From DASWRT01 sp036403035 (lineage in GTDB: Bacteria; Pseudomonadota; Alphaproteobacteria; ATCC43930; CGMCC-115725): a stretch of DNA of 6,361 bases. Below the pieces are notes generated by a model, which did not search any database, had not been told where the DNA came from, and saw nothing but the letters and a program-made list of their open reading frames with translations. This document shows positions 1 to 6,361 of this stretch, one piece after another. The DNA is taken from positions 1-6,361 of the forward strand of contig DASWRT010000412.1 of assembly GCA_036403035.1 (NCBI GenBank), written 5' to 3'. Position numbers and translations under genes: made by a program. Positions within the stretch are counted from its first letter, which is position 1, and each line of letters opens with the position of its first letter.

Positions 1-1134
1 CAGTCGCCGGACCCGACGACCGGCGCGGTCATGATGCCGATCTACGCGACCTCGACCTTCGCCCAATCGAGCCCCGGCGTGCACAAGGGCTACGAGTACG
101 CCCGGACGCAGAACCCGACGCGCATGGCCTACGAGCGCTGCGTCGCCGACCTGGAGAGCGGCACGACCGGCTTCGCCTTCGCGTCGGGCCTCGCCGGGAT
201 CGCGACGGTGCTCGACTCCCTTCCCGCGGGGTCGCACCTCGTCGCCTCGGACGATCTCTACGGCGGCACCCGCCGGTTGTTCACGCGGGTCAGGGAGAAA
301 TCCGCAAACCTCTCGATCAGCTATGTCGACATGCGCGACCGCGAGACGCTGGAGGCGGCGATCCGGCCGGAGACGCGGCTGATCTGGGTCGAGACGCCGT
401 CCAATCCGATGATGAAGCTGATCGACCTCGACATGGTCGCCGAGGTCGCCCGGCGCCGCGGCGCCGGGGGCAGCGGCAACGGCCTGATCGCCGCCGCCGA
501 CAACACCTTCGCCAGCCCGTGGGTGCAGCGGCCGCTGGAGCACGGGTTCGACCTCGTGATGCACTCGGCGACGAAGTACCTGAACGGCCATTCGGACATG
601 GTCGGCGGCGTGGTGGTGGTCGGCGAGAACAGGGAACTGGCCGAACAGCTCGCCTTCCTGCAGAACTCCGTCGGCGCGATCCAGGGGCCGTTCGACAGCT
701 TCCTGGCGCTGCGCGGGCTGAAGACGCTGGCGTTGCGGATGCAGCGGCACTGCGAGAGCGCGCTGGAGATCGCGACCCGCCTGGAGCGCCACCCGAAGGT
801 GACGCGCGTCTACTATCCCGGCCTGCCCTCGCATCCGCAGTACGCGCTCGCCAAGCGGCAGATGCGCGGCGCGTTCGGCGGGATGATCTCGTTCGACATC
901 AAGGGCGGCCTCGCGGAGGCGCGCCGGTTCCTCGAACGGGTGGAACTGTTCACGCTGGCCGAGAGCTTGGGCGGCGTCGAGAGCCTGATCGAGCACCCGG
1001 CGATCATGACGCACGCCTCGGTGCCGCCGGAGGCCCGCGCCGAACTCGGCATCGGCGACACGCTGATCCGCCTCTCGGTCGGCATCGAGGATCTCGACGA
1101 CCTCTGGGCCGACGTGGAGAACGCGCTGGCGTGA
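1..1134 (+). CDS. Cystathionine gamma-synthase/lyase family PLP enzyme (5' partial)
   Basis: A cytosolic pyridoxal-phosphate enzyme of the transsulfuration (Cys/Met metabolism) family, which makes or cleaves cystathionine or related thioethers. The reading frame is open from base 1, so 377 residues are visible. The family is usually 380-400 residues, so only about 10-20 N-terminal residues are missing; the ATGATG at 31 is internal, because conserved sequence (SPDPTTGAV) precedes it. Counting from the window edge, visible family features are the YEYARTQNPTR segment, LYGGT with Tyr87 that stacks on PLP, DNTF with Asp167 that binds the pyridine nitrogen, and SATKYLNGHSD with Lys192 as the Schiff-base lysine. 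FTLAESLGGVESLIEHPA and RLSVGIED with carboxylate-binding Arg357 follow. A short Gly-rich insert (GAGGSGNG) lies before the Asp strand. Synthase, beta-lyase and gamma-lyase cannot be separated reliably by eye, so no gene symbol is given. It converges on alkB with a 30-base gap. Confidence 0.93.
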   Translation, partial: QSPDPTTGAVMMPIYATSTFAQSSPGVHKGYEYARTQNPTRMAYERCVADLESGTTGFAFASGLAGIATVLDSLPAGSHLVASDDLYGGTRRLFTRVREKSANLSISYVDMRDRETLEAAIRPETRLIWVETPSNPMMKLIDLDMVAEVARRRGAGGSGNGLIAAADNTFASPWVQRPLEHGFDLVMHSATKYLNGHSDMVGGVVVVGENRELAEQLAFLQNSVGAIQGPFDSFLALRGLKTLALRMQRHCESALEIATRLERHPKVTRVYYPGLPSHPQYALAKRQMRGAFGGMISFDIKGGLAEARRFLERVELFTLAESLGGVESLIEHPAIMTHASVPPEARAELGIGDTLIRLSVGIEDLDDLWADVENALA

Positions 1135-1143
1135 GTCATCGCC

Positions 1144-1164
1144 GCGAAGCGCTTGGCGCTACGC
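1144..1164. terminator. Imperfect hairpin between convergent stop codons
   Basis: The stem has 3 bp (GCG/CGC), one A-A mismatch, then 5 bp (AGCGC/GCGCT) around a TTG loop. It fills most of the 30-base gap between the stop of the transsulfuration gene (1132-1134) and the stop of alkB (1165-1167). Its position fits a shared bidirectional terminator, but neither side has a T-run, so intrinsic termination is not shown; a chance hairpin in GC-rich DNA is possible. Confidence 0.3.
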
Positions 1165-1866
1165 TCAGAGCGCCTTGCGGAAGGTGAGATTGAAGCGGCA
1201 GCGGCCGGTCAGCGGGTGATCGCCCTCGGCGAGGACATCGACGCCGTGATAGGCGAGCCGCGCCGGGCCGCCCCAGACGGCGACGTCGCCGCCGACAAGG
1301 CGTAGGCGGCGCGGCCGATCGGGGCGGCGCACGCCGCTGAAGAGGAAGGTCGCCGGCAGGCCGAGCGAGACCGAGACGATCGGGGCGGCGAAATCGCGCT
1401 CGTCGCGGTCCTGATGCAGGCTCAGCCGCGCACCCGGCTCGTAGCGGTTGACGAGACAGGAATCGGGAACGAAGCCTGGGAACCCCGCCGCCGCGGCCGC
1501 CCGCGCGGCAAGGTTGCGGAAGGCGTCCGGCATCGGCGGCCAGGGCCGCCCGGTCTCGGGATCGTCGGCGGCGTAGCGATAGCCGCGGCGATCGGTCACC
1601 CAGCCGGCCTCGCCGCAATTCGTCATCGCCACCGACATGCGGTAACCGCCCGGCGTCTCCATGCGGCGGAACGGCGAGGCCGCCGCGATCGCCGCGATGG
1701 CGTCGATGAGGCGCGCTTCCTCTCCAACGGCGAAGCCGGCGAGGAGAACCGCGCCTTCAGCCAGCGTCTGCCGGAAAGGACGTTGCTCATGGTCGGCGAA
1801 GAGGTCGCCGACCGCCGCTTCATCCGCTCGCCGCGCCGCCGCACCGCGCCGTGCCGACCCGGTCAT
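1165..1866 (-). CDS. alkB: Alpha-ketoglutarate-dependent dioxygenase AlkB
   Basis: Repairs alkylated bases such as 1-methyladenine and 3-methylcytosine in DNA and RNA by oxidative demethylation with Fe(II), O2 and 2-oxoglutarate, releasing formaldehyde. From ATG at 1866 the protein has 233 residues; E. coli AlkB has 216. The match to E. coli AlkB, recalled from memory, is close throughout: LFAD near the N-terminus, TPGGYRMSVAMTNCG (71-85) with Trp89 shortly after, NRYEPGARLSLHQDRDE (140-156) with iron ligands His151 and Asp153, GDVAVWGG, the third ligand His207 in YHGV, and Arg224/Arg230 in RCRFNLTFR that hold 2-oxoglutarate and the active site. The start is uncertain: the frame stays open to a GTG at 1956 (263 aa), but that stretch (IIYSTICHAIGKRG) has no counterpart in AlkB. 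From 1866 there is still an Arg/Ala-rich extension of about 20 residues before LFAD, and no clear Shine-Dalgarno sequence precedes either start. It lies 108 bases downstream of the NRPS gene on the same strand. Confidence 0.95.
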   Translation of the reverse strand: MTGSARRGAAARRADEAAVGDLFADHEQRPFRQTLAEGAVLLAGFAVGEEARLIDAIAAIAAASPFRRMETPGGYRMSVAMTNCGEAGWVTDRRGYRYAADDPETGRPWPPMPDAFRNLAARAAAAAGFPGFVPDSCLVNRYEPGARLSLHQDRDERDFAAPIVSVSLGLPATFLFSGVRRPDRPRRLRLVGGDVAVWGGPARLAYHGVDVLAEGDHPLTGRCRFNLTFRKAL

Positions 1867-1941
1867 CGGGCGTCGCGGAAGATCACAAGAGGATCGTTCG
1901 TGGGCAAAAATCCCTCGCTTTCCGATCGCATGGCAGATCGT

Positions 1942-1959
1942 GCTGTAAATAATCACAGC
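1942..1959. promoter_or_regulatory. Small dyad in the NRPS-alkB gap
   Basis: The arms GCTGT and ACAGC flank an 8-base AT-rich spacer, in the most AT-rich patch of the window, 16 bases after the NRPS stop codon and about 75 bases before the likely alkB start. It could be a weak stem-loop ending the NRPS transcript or an operator half-site pair for alkB. There is no T-run after it and I do not recognise a known regulator consensus. The five-base arms can arise by chance. Confidence 0.2.
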
Positions 1960-1974
1960 CGCCGCGAGTCGCCA

Positions 1975-4900
1975 TCAGACGTTATTGATCGTATCACCTC
2001 GAATTCTGAGTCGACTGAGGATTGGGCTGGATTTCCGTCCGATCACATCGGCAATTGTTCCGCAATGTCGAGCGTCGAGGATCGAGACATGGTCGCCCGG
2101 GATCGAGGTCACGGTGCTCGCCCCGGCGGCTCTGGTCGCCGCCAACCAATCGTCCGTGTCAGCGTTGCTCTCATCGCCCGACTGCGCCCAGAAGACATGC
2201 AATGGCGCATCGACGACGACATCACGGCATTGCGCCATGACGGCGGTGAGATGTGTCATGGCGTCGACCTGCCCTTGCAGGAACGGAAGCCAATCGAGGT
2301 CGGCGGCGTCGTTTTCCGTGAGCCCGGGCTGGTCGAGGAGGTCGGAGATTTTCTCGACGCCATACTTCTCCACGAAGCTCACCAAATCGGGGAACCATCC
2401 TTCAACGAGCGCGCGGCGCGTCTGCAACGAGCGCATCGTGGCGAGCTTGGCCTGCTCCCTTCGCTCGCTCGCGGAGAGATCTCGGCGAAGCGGGCGGCTG
2501 TCGATGAGGCCGACGCTTGCGACCTCATGGCCCAACGCTTCGAGGCGGTGCGCGACCTGAAGCGCCAGGAGGCCGCCCATCGACCAGCCGACCACCGCGT
2601 AGGGCCGCGCTGCGGCGGCGAGGACGCCCTCGACATAGCGTGAGACCAGCGTCTCCAGCCGGTCATCCGCGAGCGTGACGCCGGCAACCCCCGGCGAGCG
2701 GATGCCGTAGACCGAGAACTCCGCGCCGAGCGCCTCGGCGAGCGGCCCGAAACTCAGGATCTCGCCGTCGCCGCCATGGATGAGGAAGAGCGGCGGCTTG
2801 CGCACGCCATCATCCTGTTGCGCCGCCATCGGGATGACCAGCGCTTGCGGCTGATCGCCCCGTTCGATCTCCCGCGCCAGCGCGGCGATGGTCGGGAAGG
2901 TGAAGAGCGCCGAGACCGGCAGGCGAGCGTGGAGTTGCCGCTGGATCTTCGTGACGACTTGCACCGCGGCGAGGGAATGACCGCCCAGTTCGAAGAAATT
3001 GTCCAGAACGCCGACCTCGCCGATAGACAGCACATCGGCCCAGATCCGGGCGAGGACACTTTCCGTCGTGTTGCGCGGCACCATGGAGGCGGCGTGGCCG
3101 CTGCGCTCGGCGACCGGCATCGGCAACGCCTTGCGGTCGATCTTGCCGCTCGTCGTCAGGCAGAAATGATCGAGGATGACGAAACGCGCCGGGATCATGT
3201 AACCGGGCAATTTGTGCTGCAGTGCCGTGCGCATGCCCTCAACCTCCGGAGCGGCGGGATCGCAGACGAGATAAGCCACGAGCCGCTTGTCGCCGGGGCG
3301 GTCTTCGCGCGCCAGAACCGCGGCCTCGCGGATACCCGGCAGCGCCGCCAGCGCCGCTTCGATCTCGCCAAGCTCGATGCGATACCCCCGCAGCTTCACC
3401 TGATGATCGATGCGGCCCAGGAACTCCAAATTGCCGTCCGACCGCCAGCGCGCCAGATCGCCGGTGCGATAGAGCCGCTCCCCTTCCCCGAACGGGCTCG
3501 GCACGAACCGCTCCGCGGTCAGGTCCGGCCGCCCGAGATAGCCGCGCGCCAAACCGTCGCCGGCGATATGGATCTCGCCGACGACGCCCTCCGGAACGGG
3601 CTCGCCGAAGCTATCCAGCAGATAAATCCGCGTGTTCGCGATCGGACGGCCGATCGGCACGGTCGACGTCCCGTCGATTGCCGGGTCGCACTGATGGAGG
3701 CTGGCCCAGACCGTCGCCTCCGTCGGGCCATAGGCGTTGAACAGTCGACGGCCGGGACCAAACCGCCTGACCAACGCCGCCGACGGCGACTCGCCGGCGA
3801 CGATGAGAGTACCGAGCCGGCCCAGATCCGCGTCTTCCGGAAGCGCGGCCAGGACAGTCGGCGGCAAGGTTACGTGCGAGATCTCGTGCCGCCGGAGCGC
3901 ATCGACGAGCGCCTCGTCCGCCAAGACCGCTCTCCGCGCGCCAAGATGCAGCGACGCGCCGTGACAGAGAGCCATCACAAGCTCGAAGACGGAGGCGTCG
4001 AAGCTGAAGGATGCGAATTGCAGGACGCGGCTTTCGCCTGTGATGCCGAAGGCGGCGCCCTCCGCGAAGGCAAGATTGATTACCCCCGCATGCCGGATCA
4101 TCGTCCCCTTGGGGATTCCGGTGGAACCCGAGGTATAGATGACATAGGCGAGGTTCTCCGGCCTCACGCCGCTCTCGATCGCGTCCTCGCTCCGCTGCGC
4201 GATCGTGGCCCAGTCGTCATCCAGACGAATCTCGTACCCCCATCGGCCGGGAAGCTGCTCGCTCAGCGCCGCCTCGGTCACCAGAACCGCGGTCTGCGCA
4301 TCCTCCAGCATGTAGGCGAGGCGTTCCGGCGGATAGCTCGGGTCGAGCGGCAGGTAGGCGCCGCCCGCCTTGAGAATGCCGAGCAGCCCCACCACCAGAT
4401 CCGGCGAGCGCTCCACGTACAGACCCACCACCGTTTCGGGGCCTACGCCAAGTTCCGCCAGATAATGCGCCAGCTGGTTCGACCGCCGGTCGAGTTCGCC
4501 GTAGCTCAGCCGCCGCTCGCCGCAGACGATCGCGACAGCGTCCGGCGTCCGGGCGGCGTGCTCCGCAAAGAGATCATGCACGCACCGCTCGCGCGGATAC
4601 GGCCTCGCGGTGTGGTTCCACGAAACGAGAAGCTGATGGCGCTCCATGCCCGTCAGCAGCGGGACATCCCGGAAGCCGCTTTCCGGCGCGGCGCACGCGC
4701 GGTCGGCCAGGCGCTCGAAATACTGGTGCCACCGCACGATGGTGGCGTCGTCGAATAGATCGGTGTTGTAGACGTAGCCGATCGCGAGACGATCCCGCAC
4801 GACGCGCAGCTCGATCCTGATCTCGAAATCGGCGTGGCCGCCGATGCCGCTGTTGCGGACGGCCATGCGAAGCCCGCTCAGCGCCGGAAGATCGTCGAGG

Positions 4901-6361
4901 TCGCGATCGTCCTCGTTGTGGTAATTGAGCACGACCTGTGCATACGGCATGTAGGACGCGTCGCGGCTTTCGGCCAAATGCGTGAGCACGAGTTCGAACG
5001 GGATCGGATACTCATGCGCCGAAACGACCTGCTCGACCGTCGCGGTCAGCACCTCGGCGAAAGATGCGTCCCGGTCGATCGCGCTGCGCAGCGTCACGAT
5101 GTTCGCGAAGATGCCGATCAGATTCTCGGTCTCGCCGCGATTGCGATTGGCGGTCGCCATCCCAATGCAAAGATCGTTTTGCCCGCAGAGGCGATGGAAC
5201 AGCGTCTTGAACACCGCCGCGACGGCCATGAACAGCGTTGCGCGGTGTTGCCGGCCCAGCGCCGACAAACGCCGCGTCAGCGCCGGTGAAAGCATCGCCT
5301 CGTAAAACGCGCCGTTGAACGTCGCGACGGCCGGTCGCGGCCGGTCGGTCGGCAGTTGCAGCAGATCCGGGGCGCCCGCCAGACGCTGCCGCCAATAATC
5401 GAGCTGCCGGCTCAGCACCGAACCGGTCAAGTGTTGCTGTTCCCAGTGGCAATAGTCGGCGTATTGGACAGCGAGAGCAGGCAGCGGCGAGGGCCGCCCG
5501 TTCTTGAAGGCGTCGTAGAGCTGGGCGACCTCGTCCATCAGCAAGCGAAGCGACCACGCGTCGTACAGGATGTGATGCAGCGTCAGCAGCAGCACATGCT
5601 CGCCCACCCGGCGCCGCAGCAGGCGCACGCGGATCAGCGGTCCCTTCTCGAGATCGAACGGCGTCGTCGCCTCGTCATGGATCCGCTGCCGGATGGCGGC
5701 TTCCGCGGCGTCGGAGGCGAGAGATGTGAAATCGTCGAGCGGCAGCGTGATCGGAGAGGCCGGCGCAATGACCTGCTCGGGGACGCCGCCTCGATGCCTG
5801 AAGGTCGTGCGCAACGGTTCGTGCCGGGCGATCAGCGCGTCGAAAACGCGGGTCAGCACCGGCACATCCAGGGTGCCGGTCAGCGTCAGCGCCAGCGGCA
5901 TGATGTGGGAGACGCTGTCCGGCTGGAGCTGATCGAGGAACCAGAAGCGCTTCTGCGCGAAGGACAACGGCAGAGTCCCGTCGCGGGCGACCGGAGCAAT
6001 GCCGGGGAGACGAGGCCCCGTCCGGTCCGCGACCGCTGCGTCGATGCGTTGCGCCAGCGCCGCGATCGTCGGGCCTTCGAACAGGACCCGCAACGGCAGA
6101 TCGATCTCGAAGCGCGTTGCAGCCCTCGATATCACCTGCGTCGCCAGCAGCGAATGGCCGCCGAGCGCAAAGAAATCGTCGTGAGCGGAGACACGGTCGA
6201 CGCCGAGGACTTCCGCCCAGATCGCGGCCAGAACCTCCTCTGTCGGCGTGCGCGGCGCAACGTAGCCGGCCTCCCCGCGAGTTAGGTCCGGGGCCGGCAG
6301 CGCTCGCCGGTCGACCTTGCCGTTCACCGTCAGCGGCAAGGCGTCGAGCACCACGACATGC
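1975..6361 (-). CDS. Non-ribosomal peptide synthetase, terminal part (A-tail)-T-C-A-T-TE
   Basis: C-terminal 1461 residues of a multimodular megasynthetase that assembles a peptide from thioester-bound amino acids and releases it at its end. The frame is open through the right edge, so the N-terminus is outside the window; the GTG at 6354 is not a start, because the codons before it continue the end of an adenylation domain. Residue numbers here and in the domain entries count from that GTG as 1. Domain order: A10 motif of an upstream adenylation domain (LTVNGKVDRRAL, Lys13), carrier protein 37-104, condensation 128-565, adenylation 590-1080, carrier protein 1097-1163, thioesterase 1187-1438, then a tail of about 20 residues to the TGA at 1975-1977. 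No epimerase, methyltransferase or cyclisation domain is inserted. The visible part is uninterrupted, with every expected core motif, so the enzyme appears intact. The product is not identifiable; the upstream modules are needed. Confidence 0.96.
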   Translation of the reverse strand, partial: HVVVLDALPLTVNGKVDRRALPAPDLTRGEAGYVAPRTPTEEVLAAIWAEVLGVDRVSAHDDFFALGGHSLLATQVISRAATRFEIDLPLRVLFEGPTIAALAQRIDAAVADRTGPRLPGIAPVARDGTLPLSFAQKRFWFLDQLQPDSVSHIMPLALTLTGTLDVPVLTRVFDALIARHEPLRTTFRHRGGVPEQVIAPASPITLPLDDFTSLASDAAEAAIRQRIHDEATTPFDLEKGPLIRVRLLRRRVGEHVLLLTLHHILYDAWSLRLLMDEVAQLYDAFKNGRPSPLPALAVQYADYCHWEQQHLTGSVLSRQLDYWRQRLAGAPDLLQLPTDRPRPAVATFNGAFYEAMLSPALTRRLSALGRQHRATLFMAVAAVFKTLFHRLCGQNDLCIGMATANRNRGETENLIGIFANIVTLRSAIDRDASFAEVLTATVEQVVSAHEYPIPFELVLTHLAESRDASYMPYAQVVLNYHNEDDRDLDDLPALSGLRMAVRNSGIGGHADFEIRIELRVVRDRLAIGYVYNTDLFDDATIVRWHQYFERLADRACAAPESGFRDVPLLTGMERHQLLVSWNHTARPYPRERCVHDLFAEHAARTPDAVAIVCGERRLSYGELDRRSNQLAHYLAELGVGPETVVGLYVERSPDLVVGLLGILKAGGAYLPLDPSYPPERLAYMLEDAQTAVLVTEAALSEQLPGRWGYEIRLDDDWATIAQRSEDAIESGVRPENLAYVIYTSGSTGIPKGTMIRHAGVINLAFAEGAAFGITGESRVLQFASFSFDASVFELVMALCHGASLHLGARRAVLADEALVDALRRHEISHVTLPPTVLAALPEDADLGRLGTLIVAGESPSAALVRRFGPGRRLFNAYGPTEATVWASLHQCDPAIDGTSTVPIGRPIANTRIYLLDSFGEPVPEGVVGEIHIAGDGLARGYLGRPDLTAERFVPSPFGEGERLYRTGDLARWRSDGNLEFLGRIDHQVKLRGYRIELGEIEAALAALPGIREAAVLAREDRPGDKRLVAYLVCDPAAPEVEGMRTALQHKLPGYMIPARFVILDHFCLTTSGKIDRKALPMPVAERSGHAASMVPRNTTESVLARIWADVLSIGEVGVLDNFFELGGHSLAAVQVVTKIQRQLHARLPVSALFTFPTIAALAREIERGDQPQALVIPMAAQQDDGVRKPPLFLIHGGDGEILSFGPLAEALGAEFSVYGIRSPGVAGVTLADDRLETLVSRYVEGVLAAAARPYAVVGWSMGGLLALQVAHRLEALGHEVASVGLIDSRPLRRDLSASERREQAKLATMRSLQTRRALVEGWFPDLVSFVEKYGVEKISDLLDQPGLTENDAADLDWLPFLQGQVDAMTHLTAVMAQCRDVVVDAPLHVFWAQSGDESNADTDDWLAATRAAGASTVTSIPGDHVSILDARHCGTIADVIGRKSSPILSRLRIRGDTINNV
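2041..2796 (-). other. NRPS type I thioesterase domain
   Basis: An alpha/beta-hydrolase that takes the finished peptide from carrier 2 onto its serine and releases it by hydrolysis or cyclisation. An oxyanion-side segment LIHGGDGE (1191-1198) is followed by GWSMGG with nucleophile Ser1258, then LIDSRP with Asp1285 and PGDHVSI with His1422, a complete Ser-Asp-His triad in family order. The region 1295-1365, between the Asp and the His, probably forms the lid. Sequence alone does not say whether the product is linear or cyclic. Confidence 0.93.
2866..3066 (-). other. NRPS peptidyl carrier domain 2 (terminal module)
   Basis: Carries the last amino acid and then the full-length peptide before release. 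The phosphopantetheine site is FFELGGHSLAA with Ser1127. Its core resembles carrier 1 (shared FF-LGGHSL), as expected for paired NRPS modules, and it joins the thioesterase through a short linker of about 23 residues. Confidence 0.93.
3115..4587 (-). other. NRPS adenylation domain, Phe-like pocket code
   Basis: Activates one amino acid as its AMP ester and loads it onto carrier 2. All core motifs are present: LSYGEL (A1), LKAGGAYLPLDPSYP (A2), YTSGSTGIPKG (A3, 740-750), FDAS (A4), NAYGPTE (A5), GEIHIAGDGLARGY (A6), YRTGDLARW (A7), GRIDHQVKLRGYRIELGEIE (A8), LPGYMIPARFV (A9), TTSGKIDRKAL (A10). Aligned by eye on GrsA positions 235, 236, 239, 278, 299, 301, 322, 330, 331 and 517, the pocket residues are D786, A787, F790, T829, I851, A853, A874, V882, W883 and K1071, giving DAFTIAAVWK. 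GrsA (Phe) is DAWTIAAICK. An aromatic or large hydrophobic substrate is inferred; Trp at the 331 position is unusual and lowers certainty. Confidence 0.93.
4660..5973 (-). other. NRPS condensation domain with HHxxxDA motif
   Basis: Forms the peptide bond between the chain on carrier 1 and the amino acid on carrier 2. Recognised motifs are SFAQKRFWFLDQL (C1, 131-143), RHEPLRTTF (C2, 177-185), HHILYDAW (C3, 260-267), YADYCHW (C4), IGIFANIVTLR (C5, 413-423) and RDASYMPYAQVVLNY (C7). The catalytic second His (261) and structural Asp265 are present, but residue 266, normally Gly, is Ala (GCG, codon 5557-5559). There is no second N-terminal His motif as in dual epimerisation/condensation domains, and placement after a plain A-T pair suggests an LCL-type domain; a tree would be needed to be sure. 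Confidence 0.93.
6043..6246 (-). other. NRPS peptidyl carrier domain 1 (upstream module)
   Basis: Holds the growing chain from the preceding module on a phosphopantetheine arm and donates it to the condensation domain. The attachment motif is FFALGGHSLLA with Ser68 (codon 6151-6153). It follows the A10 lysine segment directly and leads into the condensation domain with no epimerase between, so the upstream residue should arrive as the L form unless that module loads a D-amino acid. Confidence 0.92.

Noticed and set aside
1..1134. Idea that the transsulfuration enzyme supplies cysteine or another sulfur amino acid to the NRPS.
   Set aside because: The visible adenylation pocket is Phe-like, not Cys-like, and the gene is on the opposite strand beyond alkB; nothing ties it to the cluster.
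519..1187. A 222-residue open frame overlapping the transsulfuration gene in another + frame.
   Set aside because: Composition is extreme (Arg, Ala, Gly) with no domain, while the overlapping frame has a complete PLP-enzyme active site.
1880..1900. Possible LexA-type SOS box before alkB (a GTTC/GAAC half-site is present).
   Set aside because: There is no second half-site at the seven-base spacing of the alphaproteobacterial SOS box.
1869..1910. Possible sigma-70 promoter for alkB on the - strand (TTGCCC, 17-base spacer, GATCTT).
   Set aside because: The -10 box matches the consensus at only three positions, and it would lie about 12 bases from the ATG, leaving no room for a normal leader.
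1414..2643. A 409-residue + strand open frame spanning alkB, the gap and the thioesterase.
   Set aside because: It crosses two well-supported genes on the opposite strand and has no family features; it is a GC-driven shadow.
2776..4758. A 660-residue open frame on the + strand opposite the NRPS.
   Set aside because: It is antisense to the adenylation, carrier and condensation coding region. Its translation is Arg/Gln/Asp-rich low-order sequence with no recognisable domain, as expected for the mirror of GC-rich codons.
5356..6285. A 309-residue + strand open frame opposite the condensation and first carrier domains.
   Set aside because: Antisense shadow, with Arg/Gln-rich composition and no domain.

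Overview
The window is GC-rich bacterial DNA, densely coded, holding three genes. Codon use is strongly GC-biased. AlkB and the transsulfuration enzyme look proteobacterial, most likely alphaproteobacterial, but this placement is an impression from protein similarity and GC content, not a search result.

Layout: (1) 1-1134, + strand: nearly all of a PLP-dependent cystathionine gamma-synthase/lyase family enzyme; its first few codons lie left of the window. (2) 1135-1164: a 30-base gap between converging stop codons, filled mostly by an imperfect hairpin. (3) 1165-1866, - strand: a full alkB gene for the Fe(II)/2-oxoglutarate-dependent DNA/RNA dealkylation enzyme. (4) 1867-1974: a 108-base gap with a locally AT-rich patch and a small dyad. 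(5) 1975 to the right edge, - strand: the C-terminal 1461 residues of a non-ribosomal peptide synthetase (NRPS). The visible order is end of an adenylation domain, carrier protein, condensation, adenylation, carrier protein, thioesterase. This is the last complete elongation module plus the release domain, with the tail of the preceding module.

How they work together: the NRPS is the terminal part of a peptide assembly line whose upstream modules, and probably tailoring and transport genes, lie right of the window. The adenylation domain carries a phenylalanine-like pocket signature with an unusual Trp at one position, and the condensation domain has Ala in place of the usual Gly of its HHxxxDG motif. 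The alkB and transsulfuration genes look like ordinary chromosomal genes flanking the left border of the cluster. Nothing in the window shows that they act in the peptide pathway. I found no RNA genes, mobile elements, CRISPR arrays or long repeats, and no wholly new system; the two NRPS active-site departures are the points most worth following.
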